This document shows positions 41,975 to 50,664 of a stretch of 54,727 nucleotides of DNA, piece by piece. The stretch's first letter is position 1. The number at the start of each line of letters is the position of its first letter. The notes under the pieces are model-generated. The model was given only the letters and a program-made list of their open reading frames with translations. It had not been told where the DNA came from and did not search any database. The position numbers and the translations under genes are program-made. The DNA lies in the NCBI GenBank assembly GCA_002482885.1, contig DLGW01000006.1, positions 1 through 54,727 on the forward strand, written 5' to 3'. The stretch is from Flavobacteriaceae bacterium UBA7684 (lineage in GTDB: Bacteria > Bacteroidota > Bacteroidia > Flavobacteriales > Flavobacteriaceae).

Positions 41975-42568
41975 ATGTTAATCGATTTAGATATTTTGTT
42001 TACTTGGGGAGGGGTAGCCAAAAAATACCGAAAGAACGATATCATATTTTATGAAGATACCTGTGCCAATTTCTATTACCAAATTATAGAAGGTCGGGTA
42101 AAACTGATGAACTGCAACGACAAAGGCAAAGAATATATACAGGGTATGTTCGAAGCTGGAAATTGTTTTGGCGAACCACCATTACTTGTAGGATGCAAAT
42201 ACCCATGTACAGCCGTTTGTTTAAGTGATTGTGTAATTTTAAAACTTTCAAAAGATAAATTTTTATCCATTTTATCGGAATATTCACATATTCAACAATC
42301 GTTATTACAATTATTAGCCTACCGTATTTACAACAAATCTTTACACAACAAACATATTATTAACCAAACTCCAGAACACCGAATAATTTCATTTTTAGAG
42401 AGTTACAAATCACAATCCGAAAACAACACCTCGTCGGTAATGATTCCGTACACTCGACAAGAAATTGCCGATTTAACAGGCTTACGGGTAGAAACCGTTA
42501 TTCGAACCCTTTCTTTATTAAACAAAAAACAACGAGTACAGATTAAAAACCATAAAATTTACTGGTAA
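41975..42568 (+). CDS. Crp/Fnr-family transcription regulator with a Cys ladder
   Basis: A 197-residue regulator with an N-terminal cyclic-nucleotide-binding-type beta-barrel (residues ~1-110), a dimer helix and a winged helix-turn-helix (YTRQEIADLTGLRVETVIRTLSLL). The recognition helix RVETVIR keeps the Glu and Arg that contact GA in FNR/CRP sites. Seven Cys lie in the first 86 residues: C30, C47, C64, then C74, C78, C82 and C86 at exact four-residue spacing. Such Cys could hold a cofactor that senses oxygen, NO or metal. Its stop abuts the next start (TAATG). It is the obvious candidate to bind the TTATGATT-N2-AATCATAA sites at 43793 and 51196. Confidence 0.9.
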   Translation: MLIDLDILFTWGGVAKKYRKNDIIFYEDTCANFYYQIIEGRVKLMNCNDKGKEYIQGMFEAGNCFGEPPLLVGCKYPCTAVCLSDCVILKLSKDKFLSILSEYSHIQQSLLQLLAYRIYNKSLHNKHIINQTPEHRIISFLESYKSQSENNTSSVMIPYTRQEIADLTGLRVETVIRTLSLLNKKQRVQIKNHKIYW

Positions 42569-43830
42569 TGCGCTTTTTAAATTTTGAACGCTGGATTAAA
42601 ATCAGCCTATACAGCCTATTGGTAATTGCTTTATTGGGATTACTGATGCGGTATAAAATACTTTTTGAACTTCCGTTTTTAGACCAAAAAAACATTCAGC
42701 ATGCCCATTCTCATTTTGCGTTTGCTGGTTGGGTAAGTCAATTCATTATGATTTTGATGGTATATACCTTAAAATCAAAAATTCCGTTGGAATCTCTTTT
42801 AAAGTATGAGAAAATATTTATTGTAAATTTAGTTGTAGCCTATTTGATGCTGATTAGTTTTCTGTATCAGGGCTACGGATTATTTTCGATTTCGCTTTCC
42901 ACGCTAAGTATATTGGTTTCCTATTGGTTTGCATATTGGTTTTATCGGGATTTAAAAATAATACCCGATTCGTTTTACGGCAAAAACTGGTTTAAAGCCG
43001 CTCTGTTATTTTTAGTAGCTTCTTCGGTCGGAACTTTTTGTTTGGCATACATGATGGCAACTAAAAATCTTCCTCAAGATTTTTATTTAGGTTCCATTTA
43101 TTTTTACCTGCATTTTCAGTACAACGGATGGTTTTGGTTTGCTATCGTCGGGTTATTTATGAGTATTATATCTGAAAACATCACTATTCAAACCTTTAAC
43201 CAAAAGGCTTTCCGATTGTTTTTTTGGAGCTGTATTCCTGCCTATTTTTTATCGATGTTATGGATTGATTTACCCATTTATTTATACGGAATTACAGTTT
43301 TAGGGGCTCTTGCCCAAGTATGGGGTTGGTGGTATATTTCTAAAGCGGGTGCTGGATTCATCAAAAACATATCACACGAAAAAATATTTTTAGTACAGGC
43401 ATTTCAGGTCATTTATTTATGTATTTGGGTTAAACTTATTCTACAACTGGCTTCGGTAATTCCTGCCATGAGCCAAATCGCTTTTGGGTTCAGACCCATC
43501 GTGGTAGCTTATTTACATTTGGTTTTGTTAATCATTACCAGCGGATTTTTATTGTTTTTTGCGTTTTGCAATAACCTCATCAAACGCAATAAAGCAACCT
43601 TGTTTTTTTTAGGAATTTTCGGAATCGGAATCTTCTTAAACGAAATTATTTTGGGCACACAAGGCATTTTATCGGTTAAATATATACTGTTGCCCTATGT
43701 AAACCACTTATTATTTAGCGCCACTATAATCATTGTTTTAGGGATTAGCGGTATGGTCATTTTTAATCGAAAAAAGACTAAAAAAGCGTTGCTTTATGAT
43801 TGCAATCATAAACAAAATTCAAAGGATTAA
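42568..43830 (+). CDS. His-rich polytopic membrane protein, unknown
   Basis: A 420-residue protein with about 12 predicted helices. H45, H47 and H49 lie in QHAHSHFAFAGW, and H182 in YFYLHFQYNGWFWF; a further HL pair occurs in VVAYLHLVLL. His pairs at the ends of helices beside aromatic residues recall heme-copper oxidase subunit I or NnrS-like proteins, but I cannot place it in a known family. The start shares one base with the stop of the Crp/Fnr gene, so they are co-translated. Its location in the N2O island suggests a heme or copper protein that handles a nitrogen oxide or copper. Confidence 0.75.
   Translation: MRFLNFERWIKISLYSLLVIALLGLLMRYKILFELPFLDQKNIQHAHSHFAFAGWVSQFIMILMVYTLKSKIPLESLLKYEKIFIVNLVVAYLMLISFLYQGYGLFSISLSTLSILVSYWFAYWFYRDLKIIPDSFYGKNWFKAALLFLVASSVGTFCLAYMMATKNLPQDFYLGSIYFYLHFQYNGWFWFAIVGLFMSIISENITIQTFNQKAFRLFFWSCIPAYFLSMLWIDLPIYLYGITVLGALAQVWGWWYISKAGAGFIKNISHEKIFLVQAFQVIYLCIWVKLILQLASVIPAMSQIAFGFRPIVVAYLHLVLLIITSGFLLFFAFCNNLIKRNKATLFFLGIFGIGIFLNEIILGTQGILSVKYILLPYVNHLLFSATIIIVLGISGMVIFNRKKTKKALLYDCNHKQNSKD
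43793..43812. promoter_or_regulatory. Crp/Fnr-type palindrome upstream of the fasciclin gene
   Basis: TTTATGATTGCAATCATAAA is a perfect 20-base palindrome. It covers the end of the membrane-protein gene and lies 53 bases before the fasciclin ATG. The same site with centre AC occurs at 51196-51213. A weak -7 box TAAGTTTC lies at 43828-43835. Confidence 0.75.
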
Positions 43831-43865
43831 GTTTCTTTACTTCATAACTTAATACCATTTCGTTT

Positions 43866-44420
43866 ATGAAAAAATCATATTTAATTTTAGGCTTAGCCAT
43901 TTCTTTACTCAGTTTTAGTTGTAAAAAAGGAGAAGAATCACAAGCGGCAAACGCCTCGGAATCAGAAGTAAATGTTAACGTGGGTCAATCTAATGTGGTA
44001 GATGACACATCTAATCCAAACATTGTTCAGGTTGCGGTTAGCAGTAAAGATCACTCAACATTGGTAACTGCTGTTAAAGCGGCTGCTTTGGTAGATGCTT
44101 TAAGTAATGCGGGGCCTTTTACCGTTTTTGCTCCAACCAATGCTGCGTTTGATAAATTACCCGCTGGTACGGTTGAAGATTTGTTAAAACCAGAAAAGAA
44201 ACAAGATTTAGAAAATATTTTGGGCTACCACACTTATGTTGGTACTTTAAAAACAGAATACATGGCAGATGGGCAAGAATTTGACATGGTTTTTGGCGGT
44301 AAGGTAAAAATCACCAAACAAGGTGAAAAAACACTCGTAAATGGGTCAGAAGTTCTAGCCAGTATAGAAACATCAAACGGAATCATCCACGTGATTAATG
44401 ATGTATTGTTGCCTAAATAA
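43866..44420 (+). CDS. Fasciclin-domain lipoprotein
   Basis: A 184-residue protein with a lipoprotein signal (MKKSYLILGLAISLLSFSC). One fasciclin (FAS1) domain spans residues ~55-184 with the family blocks LVTAVKAAALVDALSNAGPFTVFAPTN and SNGIIHVINDVLLP. FAS1 lipoproteins are repeatedly found beside nos and other denitrification genes in Bacteroidota. The role there is unknown. It has its own candidate promoter with a Crp/Fnr palindrome. Confidence 0.88.
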   Translation: MKKSYLILGLAISLLSFSCKKGEESQAANASESEVNVNVGQSNVVDDTSNPNIVQVAVSSKDHSTLVTAVKAAALVDALSNAGPFTVFAPTNAAFDKLPAGTVEDLLKPEKKQDLENILGYHTYVGTLKTEYMADGQEFDMVFGGKVKITKQGEKTLVNGSEVLASIETSNGIIHVINDVLLPK

Positions 44421-44460
44421 AATTGTTTTGTCTTACATATTTAATAGTTGAATTTTAAAA

Positions 44461-44476
44461 AGCGCCCTAAGGCGCT
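44461..44476. terminator. Bidirectional intrinsic terminator
   Basis: AGCGCC-CTAA-GGCGCT hairpin between an A run and a T run. It ends the fasciclin gene from the left and the nos operon from the right, with the T run overlapping the stop of the globin gene. Confidence 0.88.
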
Positions 44477-44480
44477 TTTT

Positions 44481-44861
44481 TTATGAGGTTTGAGTTATAG
44501 TTTTTATTTGCATGACCTCAGAAATATTCATGGCGCGCTTTTTAATTTCTTCGGCCTTTTCTCCTACAAATAACTCATCTACAGTTTGGTTGAATAGCTG
44601 GTTCCAATGTTGAAAATGAGCCTTTGTTAAAGGATGTTTACCATGTAATTGTTTGTGCTTTAACATCGGGTTACCTTCGAAATTTCCGGTATAAAACAAG
44701 ATGTTTTCCCAAAAATCATACATCCTAGGTAAATGAGTACTCCAATTAACTTGCGCCACATCGTTAAATAAAAAACCAATTACGGTGTCTGTTTTAATTT
44801 TATCGTAAAATGCATCTACTAAACGAATAACGTCTTCTCTGTTTTGTATATCGGTTTTCAT
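44481..44861 (-). CDS. Group III truncated hemoglobin
   Basis: A 126-residue 2/2 globin. The helix pattern IRLVDAFYDKIKTD, FLFNDVAQVNWSTHLPRMYDFWENIL and GNPMLKHKQLHGKHPLTKAHF, including the proximal His of the F helix, matches group III truncated hemoglobins. They bind O2, NO or sulfide. It is the last gene of the nos operon, 20 bases after nosY, and may detoxify NO that would harm the copper centre. Confidence 0.9.
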   Translation of the reverse strand: MKTDIQNREDVIRLVDAFYDKIKTDTVIGFLFNDVAQVNWSTHLPRMYDFWENILFYTGNFEGNPMLKHKQLHGKHPLTKAHFQHWNQLFNQTVDELFVGEKAEEIKKRAMNISEVMQIKTITQTS

Positions 44862-44881
44862 AAAAGTAATAATTGTGTAAT

Positions 44882-45649
44882 TTATAAATCTTTATTGACG
44901 AACTTTTTTAAAGACACAAAAAACGGAATTGTAATCCAACTGACCAACAACAATAAGGAAACTACAATGCCGTAAATCGTACCAAAAAAATCTTTAAAAA
45001 TAGCACCCGTATATCCCATCATTGCCGAGGCGTCTAAGTATAATAAAATTTGAATGCGCGCTAAATCAATCGGGCTAAAAGCCGTTAGGGTTACCATGGC
45101 TTTTTCGATAGGATAATCAGACAATTGAAACAATAAAAACAAAACTAATCCATCAAAAATTAAAGCAAAAAATATCCAGGTGATTATAGCCAATCCAATT
45201 CCTTTGGCTTTATCACGCGTAATTATAGAACACCAAAAAGCCAATGCAATAAATACCCACGAAATTAAAACACCCATTACCATCATCATTATACCCACCC
45301 CATTAGCGGCGTAAATCATTAAAGGTATGCCTACCCCAATCAGGTACGCCAGTGACAACGAACAAGCCATACCTAAAAATAAACTTGTCCATATTTTTTT
45401 CCGCTTAATGGGTTGACTTAATAGTAATTCTATAAATTCAGAGCTGTTGTACACATATATGGTGGTAAATAAAATACAAACCAAAGGCACCGTAAACAAT
45501 ATTATATTTAAAATCGTAAGCATGCCTTTGGCTGAATTATCTTCTAAACTAAAGGCGCTCCAAGACAATAACAGCAGTAAAAAAGTATATACCGCTACTA
45601 TTTTATTTTTCAGAATGTCTTTCAGGATGATTTTAACAATTCTGTTCAT
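44882..45649 (-). CDS. nosY: NosY, membrane subunit of the nos ABC transporter
   Basis: I start at ATG 45649 (MNRIVKIILKDILKNKI, 255 residues), the usual NosY start, which overlaps the nosF end by 17 bases; a longer form from 45676 is possible. It is an ABC-2 type permease with six predicted helices. With NosF it delivers an unknown sulfur species used with NosD to build the copper-sulfide CuZ site of NosZ. Confidence 0.9.
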   Translation of the reverse strand: MNRIVKIILKDILKNKIVAVYTFLLLLLSWSAFSLEDNSAKGMLTILNIILFTVPLVCILFTTIYVYNSSEFIELLLSQPIKRKKIWTSLFLGMACSLSLAYLIGVGIPLMIYAANGVGIMMMVMGVLISWVFIALAFWCSIITRDKAKGIGLAIITWIFFALIFDGLVLFLLFQLSDYPIEKAMVTLTAFSPIDLARIQILLYLDASAMMGYTGAIFKDFFGTIYGIVVSLLLLVSWITIPFFVSLKKFVNKDL

Positions 45650-46355
45650 TTTTTTTCTTTTTAAGAATTTGCGCAATGGCTTTAGATATTTTTTCTTCGC
45701 CAGTTTGCGCTTGTAGCGTTGCTATTTTTTGATGGAATTCCACAATTCCGTCTTGCATAAAAATAATTTCGGTAATTAAATCGTCTAATTCGCTTAACAA
45801 ATGCGAGGTAATTAAAATCAATTTTCCTTTTTCTTTTTCCTTGATGATTTTTTCTTTAAGAATTTCCGCTGCCAACGGATCTAATCCTGCGGTAGGTTCG
45901 TCTAAAATCAAAACCTCTGGATTAAATAAAAATGCTAAGGTAGCACTTACTTTTTGGGTAGTTCCGCCCGAAAGGGTGCGCATGGGTTTATGAGCCATTT
46001 TATCTAATTCAAATTGATGCCATAAGTCCAAATCTAACTCTTGGGTATGCGGTCTTAGGTTTTTAATCATATCCACCACCTCGCCAATGGTCATAGAATC
46101 TGGGTATTTGCCAATTTGAGGCATATATCCAATTTGCGAACGATACATATATTGTTTAAGAATATTTACCCCTTTAAATTCGATACTTCCTTTGCTGGGT
46201 AAAACCATTCCTAATATCGTTTTGATTAAAGTGGTTTTTCCGCAACCGTTAGGGCCAATCAGCGCAATACATTCTTGTTTTTGGCAAGAAAGTGATACGT
46301 TTTTGAGCACTTGTAGTTTACCGAAATTTTTCTCTACATTTTTAATTTCTATCAT
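45633..46355 (-). CDS. nosF: NosF, ATPase of the nos ABC transporter
   Basis: A 240-residue ABC ATPase with Walker A GPNGCGKTT, signature LSGGTTQK, Walker B VLILDEPTAGLDP and switch His in ITSHLLSE. It energises NosY for CuZ assembly. Start and stop overlap nosD (ATGA type) and nosY, so the three are tightly coupled. Confidence 0.93.
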   Translation of the reverse strand: MIEIKNVEKNFGKLQVLKNVSLSCQKQECIALIGPNGCGKTTLIKTILGMVLPSKGSIEFKGVNILKQYMYRSQIGYMPQIGKYPDSMTIGEVVDMIKNLRPHTQELDLDLWHQFELDKMAHKPMRTLSGGTTQKVSATLAFLFNPEVLILDEPTAGLDPLAAEILKEKIIKEKEKGKLILITSHLLSELDDLITEIIFMQDGIVEFHQKIATLQAQTGEEKISKAIAQILKKKKNEQNC

Positions 46356-47581
46356 AACTGTAAAGGTTTCATTAAGGGCGTTTTGTCTATAAAATTATCG
46401 GGGGTAATGCTGGGTAATATTTTTTCGGATTTATCCAAAAGGGTAATCATAAAACTACGGAATAATAACATCGCAGACGGATTTTTTTCAATCAATACAG
46501 CGAATAAACTCAGCGGATGATAAGGCACGTCTCCGTTGCCATCTTTATTGATATCGTAGCCTTCGTATTTATCCCAATAATTACTATTAAAGGTGTTTAA
46601 AACTAAACTTCCGTTGGTGCCACAATCAAAAGTATTGCCTTTAAAATTATTGTTTACAATTTCGTTTTCCATACAGCTGGCTTGTATTTTCATCGCCCAA
46701 CCGTTCGCATAAAAAGTATTTTTTTCTACTTTAATCCGACTGGTTCCTTCCATGTATATACCCGAAGTATTTTTGGAGAAATGGTTTTTATAAATGTAAC
46801 TGTCAGAAATTTCTTTTAGCAAAAGTCCGTATGATGAATTTCCCCAATTTTCATCAAACGTATTGTTAATCATGGTTACATTTTTGGTAAACATCACCGC
46901 TACACCTGCTCCGTTATTCCTAAATAAATTGCCTATATAAGCATCGTTATGTGAAAACATAAAATGTAAACCATAACGAACATTTTGGGTGGCAATATTG
47001 CGCCAAATAACCGAATCATACACAAATTCAAAATAAATCCCGTCTCGGTGACCTTTTACATAATTTCCGATGATTTGTAAATCATTACTTTTCCAGCAAT
47101 GAATGGCATTGCCTATTAATTGCTCTTCTTTTCCGTAGGCAATGACACGGTTGTTTTTAATCTGGCATTTTTTTCCGTTTTGAATATAAATACCAAAAAA
47201 GTTATTGTCTAACCTATTGTTTTCAATCGTTACATAGTTGCTATTGTACACTTTTATGCCACAAGGGTCGTCTAAGGCGGCATGTCCGGAATTGATGATT
47301 TTAAATCCTTTTACGGTTACGCTGTCGGATTTTACAGAAAGCACTTCGTATTTTTTTTGTCCGTCTAATACGGGAAATCCTTTTCCAATAAATACAATTT
47401 TTTTATCAATAATAAGATTGCCTTCTTGGTAAATTCCGGCGTAAACCTTTACGGTATCGCCATCTTTACAATGCTGTAAGGCTTTTGTGATGGTGTTGTA
47501 TTTTTTGTTTTTTCCAACTTCAAGCACTTGTGCCTGAGTAGAAAAAAACAAAAAATAGATTATAAACCACCCTTTACTCAT
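46352..47581 (-). CDS. nosD: NosD, periplasmic copper-site maturation protein
   Basis: I take ATG 47581 (MSKGWFIIYFLFFSTQAQ) because it gives a clean signal peptide four bases after the nosB-nosL stop; an in-frame ATG at 47611 adds ten residues inside the previous gene. The ~409-residue protein is a right-handed beta-helix of parallel repeats (GIYIQNGKKCQIKNNRV, SYGLLLKEISDSYIYKNH and others), of the carbohydrate-binding/sugar hydrolase type. NosD works with NosFY to supply the CuZ cluster. Confidence 0.92.
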   Translation of the reverse strand: MSKGWFIIYFLFFSTQAQVLEVGKNKKYNTITKALQHCKDGDTVKVYAGIYQEGNLIIDKKIVFIGKGFPVLDGQKKYEVLSVKSDSVTVKGFKIINSGHAALDDPCGIKVYNSNYVTIENNRLDNNFFGIYIQNGKKCQIKNNRVIAYGKEEQLIGNAIHCWKSNDLQIIGNYVKGHRDGIYFEFVYDSVIWRNIATQNVRYGLHFMFSHNDAYIGNLFRNNGAGVAVMFTKNVTMINNTFDENWGNSSYGLLLKEISDSYIYKNHFSKNTSGIYMEGTSRIKVEKNTFYANGWAMKIQASCMENEIVNNNFKGNTFDCGTNGSLVLNTFNSNYWDKYEGYDINKDGNGDVPYHPLSLFAVLIEKNPSAMLLFRSFMITLLDKSEKILPSITPDNFIDKTPLMKPLQL

Positions 47582-47585
47582 GGAT

Positions 47586-48596
47586 TTACTTTTTAATAAA
47601 ATTCTCTTCACTGATAATTTCTGCCTGTAATTTTTCGGCCATTAAACGGGCTTGTGTTTCGTCTGAAAATGCAGCTACATTACCATTCATCGGACTGCTG
47701 ATGTTTCCTCCTTTAATATAACTAGCAGTGGTAGCATCAATCAATTGGTTGTCTTCTAAATAATCGTGTACAAAATATTTTTCTATGGGTGTATTATGAT
47801 TTTCTTCGCAATAATTTTTTAAACAAATAACATCGTCAAATTTGTAAACCCGACCTTTTTGAGTAATGACTTCGGCTCCAAATTTTCCGTCGGCAATGGT
47901 CATTTTACAAAATTCACAGGTATCCACATTTAATTTAATGGGCTGAGCGGTATAATCTGCACACGAAAACAAGAAAAATAAGGGTAAGAAAAGTATGGCG
48001 ATTTTGGGGTTTTTAAAACGACTCATCACATCTGTTTCTTTAGCCACTATAAAAAATAAAATTAATCCACAGGTAATCAACATCCATCCACCAATATCAG
48101 GAATCGAATAAGCACCAAAATTCAGCAATTGTTTGTATCCTATTAATGGAGGTTGGTATGACATTCCGGGAACTTTTATGGCAGCATTCGGGTCTAAATT
48201 ATGTCCGTATTCGTAATTCCAACGGTAAAAATCTAATCCTGCTAGAATGGTAAATAAAACAAGACTTAAAAATAAAGCTATAACCATTTTTTTTCGGGCT
48301 ATTAATACTGTTCCTAAGGCAAACACTCCGAAAAAAATAATAATGTAAGGCAATATTTTAAACTCTACAAAATCTTCGGTATGTAAGGTTTTCATACCTA
48401 TATAATGATTTAATCCGTTAATGGTATCTACATTTCCTCCGATTTTATCGGCATGTAATTTTAAACACAACCCTTCAGGATATTGAGGTGCATCTAATTC
48501 GATTTGCCACATCGGAAATTTTAATGATACAAAAAATAAAATGGTTACTACCAAGAGTAGCCCTCTGGATAGCATAGAGATTTTTGCTGTATTCAT
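47586..48596 (-). CDS. nosL: NosB-like membrane domain fused to NosL
   Basis: A 336-residue two-part protein. Residues 1-190 form a small membrane protein with four predicted helices and a conserved-looking loop (QYPEGLCLKLHADKIGG, NGLNHYIGMKTL), as in the clade II NosB proteins. Residues 191-336 are a NosL copper chaperone with CEFCKM (C227, C230, M232) and GGNISSPMNGNVAAF. The NosL part begins with Met191 and an intact lipoprotein signal (FLFSC, Cys212), so two genes seem to have fused in frame. Translation could also restart at Met191 (48026). A hairpin with a T run lies in front of it, downstream of nosZ. Confidence 0.85.
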   Translation of the reverse strand: MNTAKISMLSRGLLLVVTILFFVSLKFPMWQIELDAPQYPEGLCLKLHADKIGGNVDTINGLNHYIGMKTLHTEDFVEFKILPYIIIFFGVFALGTVLIARKKMVIALFLSLVLFTILAGLDFYRWNYEYGHNLDPNAAIKVPGMSYQPPLIGYKQLLNFGAYSIPDIGGWMLITCGLILFFIVAKETDVMSRFKNPKIAILFLPLFFLFSCADYTAQPIKLNVDTCEFCKMTIADGKFGAEVITQKGRVYKFDDVICLKNYCEENHNTPIEKYFVHDYLEDNQLIDATTASYIKGGNISSPMNGNVAAFSDETQARLMAEKLQAEIISEENFIKK

Positions 48597-48612
48597 TTTG
48601 TTTTGTAAAAAA

Positions 48613-48640
48613 AGGAGTACAAACCAAAATTTGTACTCCT
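48613..48640 (-). terminator. Hairpin between nosZ and nosB-nosL, likely attenuator
   Basis: On the minus strand AGGAGTACAAA pairs with TTTGTACTCCT around a 6-base loop and is followed by a run of seven T. This is a good intrinsic terminator inside an operon, so part of the transcripts should end after nosZ. Confidence 0.85.
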
Positions 48641-48650
48641 AAGGTTAAAT

Positions 48651-50627
48651 TTATTTGGCTTTTGGTAAATTAGTACCCAAACTCCAAGAAAGTGGTACAT
48701 TACTACCTGCCGGAGATACTCTTAAGTATCCTTGCATTTCTTGGTGTAATGCACTACAAAAGTCGGTGCAATAAAAAGGGAAAATACCCACGCGGTCTGG
48801 TGTCCATTTTAAGGTAGTGGTTTCACCAGGCATTATTAACAATTCGGCATTATTAGCTCCTTTGATAGAGAATCCATGTGGCACATCCCAATCTTGTTCT
48901 AAGTTGGTTACGTGGAAATATACTTCATCTCCCATTTTAATACCTTCAATATTATCGGGTGCAAAATGCGAACGAACAGAGGTCATGCTAATATGCACTT
49001 GATTGCCTTGACGGGTAACTTTAGCTTCTTTTTCGCCCTTAGCTACAAACGGATGGTTGTTTTCTCCGATTTTATAGAATTTTAACTGTCCGTTGTTTCG
49101 GATTAAATCGGCAGGTGCAGCTTGTGCATAGTGAGGTTCTCCGATGGTTGGAAAATCCAAAACTAATTGCATTTTATCGCCACTGATGTCAAAAATTTGA
49201 GCACTTTGCGCCAATTCTGGTCCGGTAGGTAAGTATCTATCTTTAGTGATTTTGTTGTATGCAATTAAGTATTTTCCGAATGGTTTTTTACTGTCTCCGC
49301 CCGGAATACACAAGTGACCTACTGAATAATAAGTTGGTACTCTGTCTAATACTTTTAATGAGGCTATATCCCATTTCACCACTTCAGAAGAAACAAACAT
49401 CGTTGTATAAGCATTTCCTTTTCCATCAAATTCGGTGTGTAAAGGTCCTAAACCTGGTTTTTGAACTTCGCCGTGTAAAACAGCTTCATATTTTAAAACA
49501 GGAATTCCACCGTAATCGCCTTCGTATTTTTTGTTTTTGATAGCTCCTTGTAGTTTATCAAAACTAAATACTGGAATCAACGCGGCTAATTTTCCTGAAC
49601 CTACAATATATTCACCTGTTGGATCTACATCACAACCATGTGGAGATTTCGGACAAGGAATCATGTAACAAATATCTTTTAACGCAGCTGCATCTAACAC
49701 GGTTACTTCTGTTTTAATTTCAGATTTGGCAGAATGTGTTTTTTCATCCCATTTGTTGTGGGCATATTTCACTTTTTGTTTTTTGCCTTTTCCTGCTTTA
49801 AGATATTCTTCGGCTTTTTTCCAGTTTACCGCCATGATAAAATCTTTGTCTTTTTGAGAAGCATTTACTTCTAACAACGTGTTCGCTTGTTCGGTATTAT
49901 AACAAGAGAAGAAAAACCATCCGTGTGATTTGCCTTTACCAGCATGCGATAAATCAAAGTTAACCCCCGGTGTTACAATTTGAAATGCCAAATCTAATTC
50001 TCCTTCTTTACCTACTTTAACAAAACTGATGTGTCCTTTAAAGTTTTCTTTGTAAGTGTTGATTTCTACATCACCGTTAGAATAATCGGCAGGTACACTA
50101 AAACGAGTTCCTGCTACTACGTATTCGGTATTTTCGGTAATAAATGGCGAAGAGTGGTTTCCACCACTGTTTGGCAACTCGATAATTTCAGCGGTTTTGA
50201 ATGTTTTTAAATCAATACGTGCAATACGTGGGGTATTGTTGGCATTACCAAACACCCATTTACCGTCGACTTCTCCGTTGGTTTGCGACATTTCAGTATG
50301 ATGTAAATCATCCCAAGGCACAAAACCGTGTGAAGTATTTAACATCGGTTTGGTTTCTTCACTGTATCCCCAACCTTTTTCTGGATCTACCGAAAATACG
50401 GGAATCACACGGAATAATCTTCCACTGGGTAATCCATACACACTTAACTGACCGCTAAATCCACCCGAAACAAAATTGTAAAACTCATCGTATTTACCCG
50501 GAGCCACGTATGCTTTTTGAGCCGCATCACCGCTAACAGCATCGTTGGAATTTTTTGGTTTACATGAGGTTAAAGTTCCTGCTACTATAACACTGGCAAC
50601 AACAACTTTTAATAAATTAGTTTTCAT
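48651..50627 (-). CDS. nosZ: Nitrous oxide reductase, clade II
   Basis: A 658-residue enzyme that reduces N2O to N2. A Sec/lipoprotein-type N-terminus (VIVAGTLTSC) instead of a twin-arginine signal marks clade II. Residues ~45-540 form the seven-bladed propeller with CuZ ligand His in DDLHHTEMS and other His (HTEFDG, SPHGCDVDP). The CuA domain ends with C620, C624, H628 and M631 in YCTDFCSALHQEM, plus a His in VPHGFS. It takes electrons from a c-type cytochrome; one is encoded just upstream. No nir or nor gene is visible, so N2O may be used without full denitrification. Confidence 0.95.
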   Translation of the reverse strand: MKTNLLKVVVASVIVAGTLTSCKPKNSNDAVSGDAAQKAYVAPGKYDEFYNFVSGGFSGQLSVYGLPSGRLFRVIPVFSVDPEKGWGYSEETKPMLNTSHGFVPWDDLHHTEMSQTNGEVDGKWVFGNANNTPRIARIDLKTFKTAEIIELPNSGGNHSSPFITENTEYVVAGTRFSVPADYSNGDVEINTYKENFKGHISFVKVGKEGELDLAFQIVTPGVNFDLSHAGKGKSHGWFFFSCYNTEQANTLLEVNASQKDKDFIMAVNWKKAEEYLKAGKGKKQKVKYAHNKWDEKTHSAKSEIKTEVTVLDAAALKDICYMIPCPKSPHGCDVDPTGEYIVGSGKLAALIPVFSFDKLQGAIKNKKYEGDYGGIPVLKYEAVLHGEVQKPGLGPLHTEFDGKGNAYTTMFVSSEVVKWDIASLKVLDRVPTYYSVGHLCIPGGDSKKPFGKYLIAYNKITKDRYLPTGPELAQSAQIFDISGDKMQLVLDFPTIGEPHYAQAAPADLIRNNGQLKFYKIGENNHPFVAKGEKEAKVTRQGNQVHISMTSVRSHFAPDNIEGIKMGDEVYFHVTNLEQDWDVPHGFSIKGANNAELLIMPGETTTLKWTPDRVGIFPFYCTDFCSALHQEMQGYLRVSPAGSNVPLSWSLGTNLPKAK

Positions 50628-50664
50628 ATACTTTCGACTTTATAATTATACTTATTATTAAAAA

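Noticed and set aside
42076..42287. Antisense open frames inside the Crp/Fnr gene
   Set aside because: They have no promoter or ribosome site of their own and match the codon structure of the real gene on the other strand.
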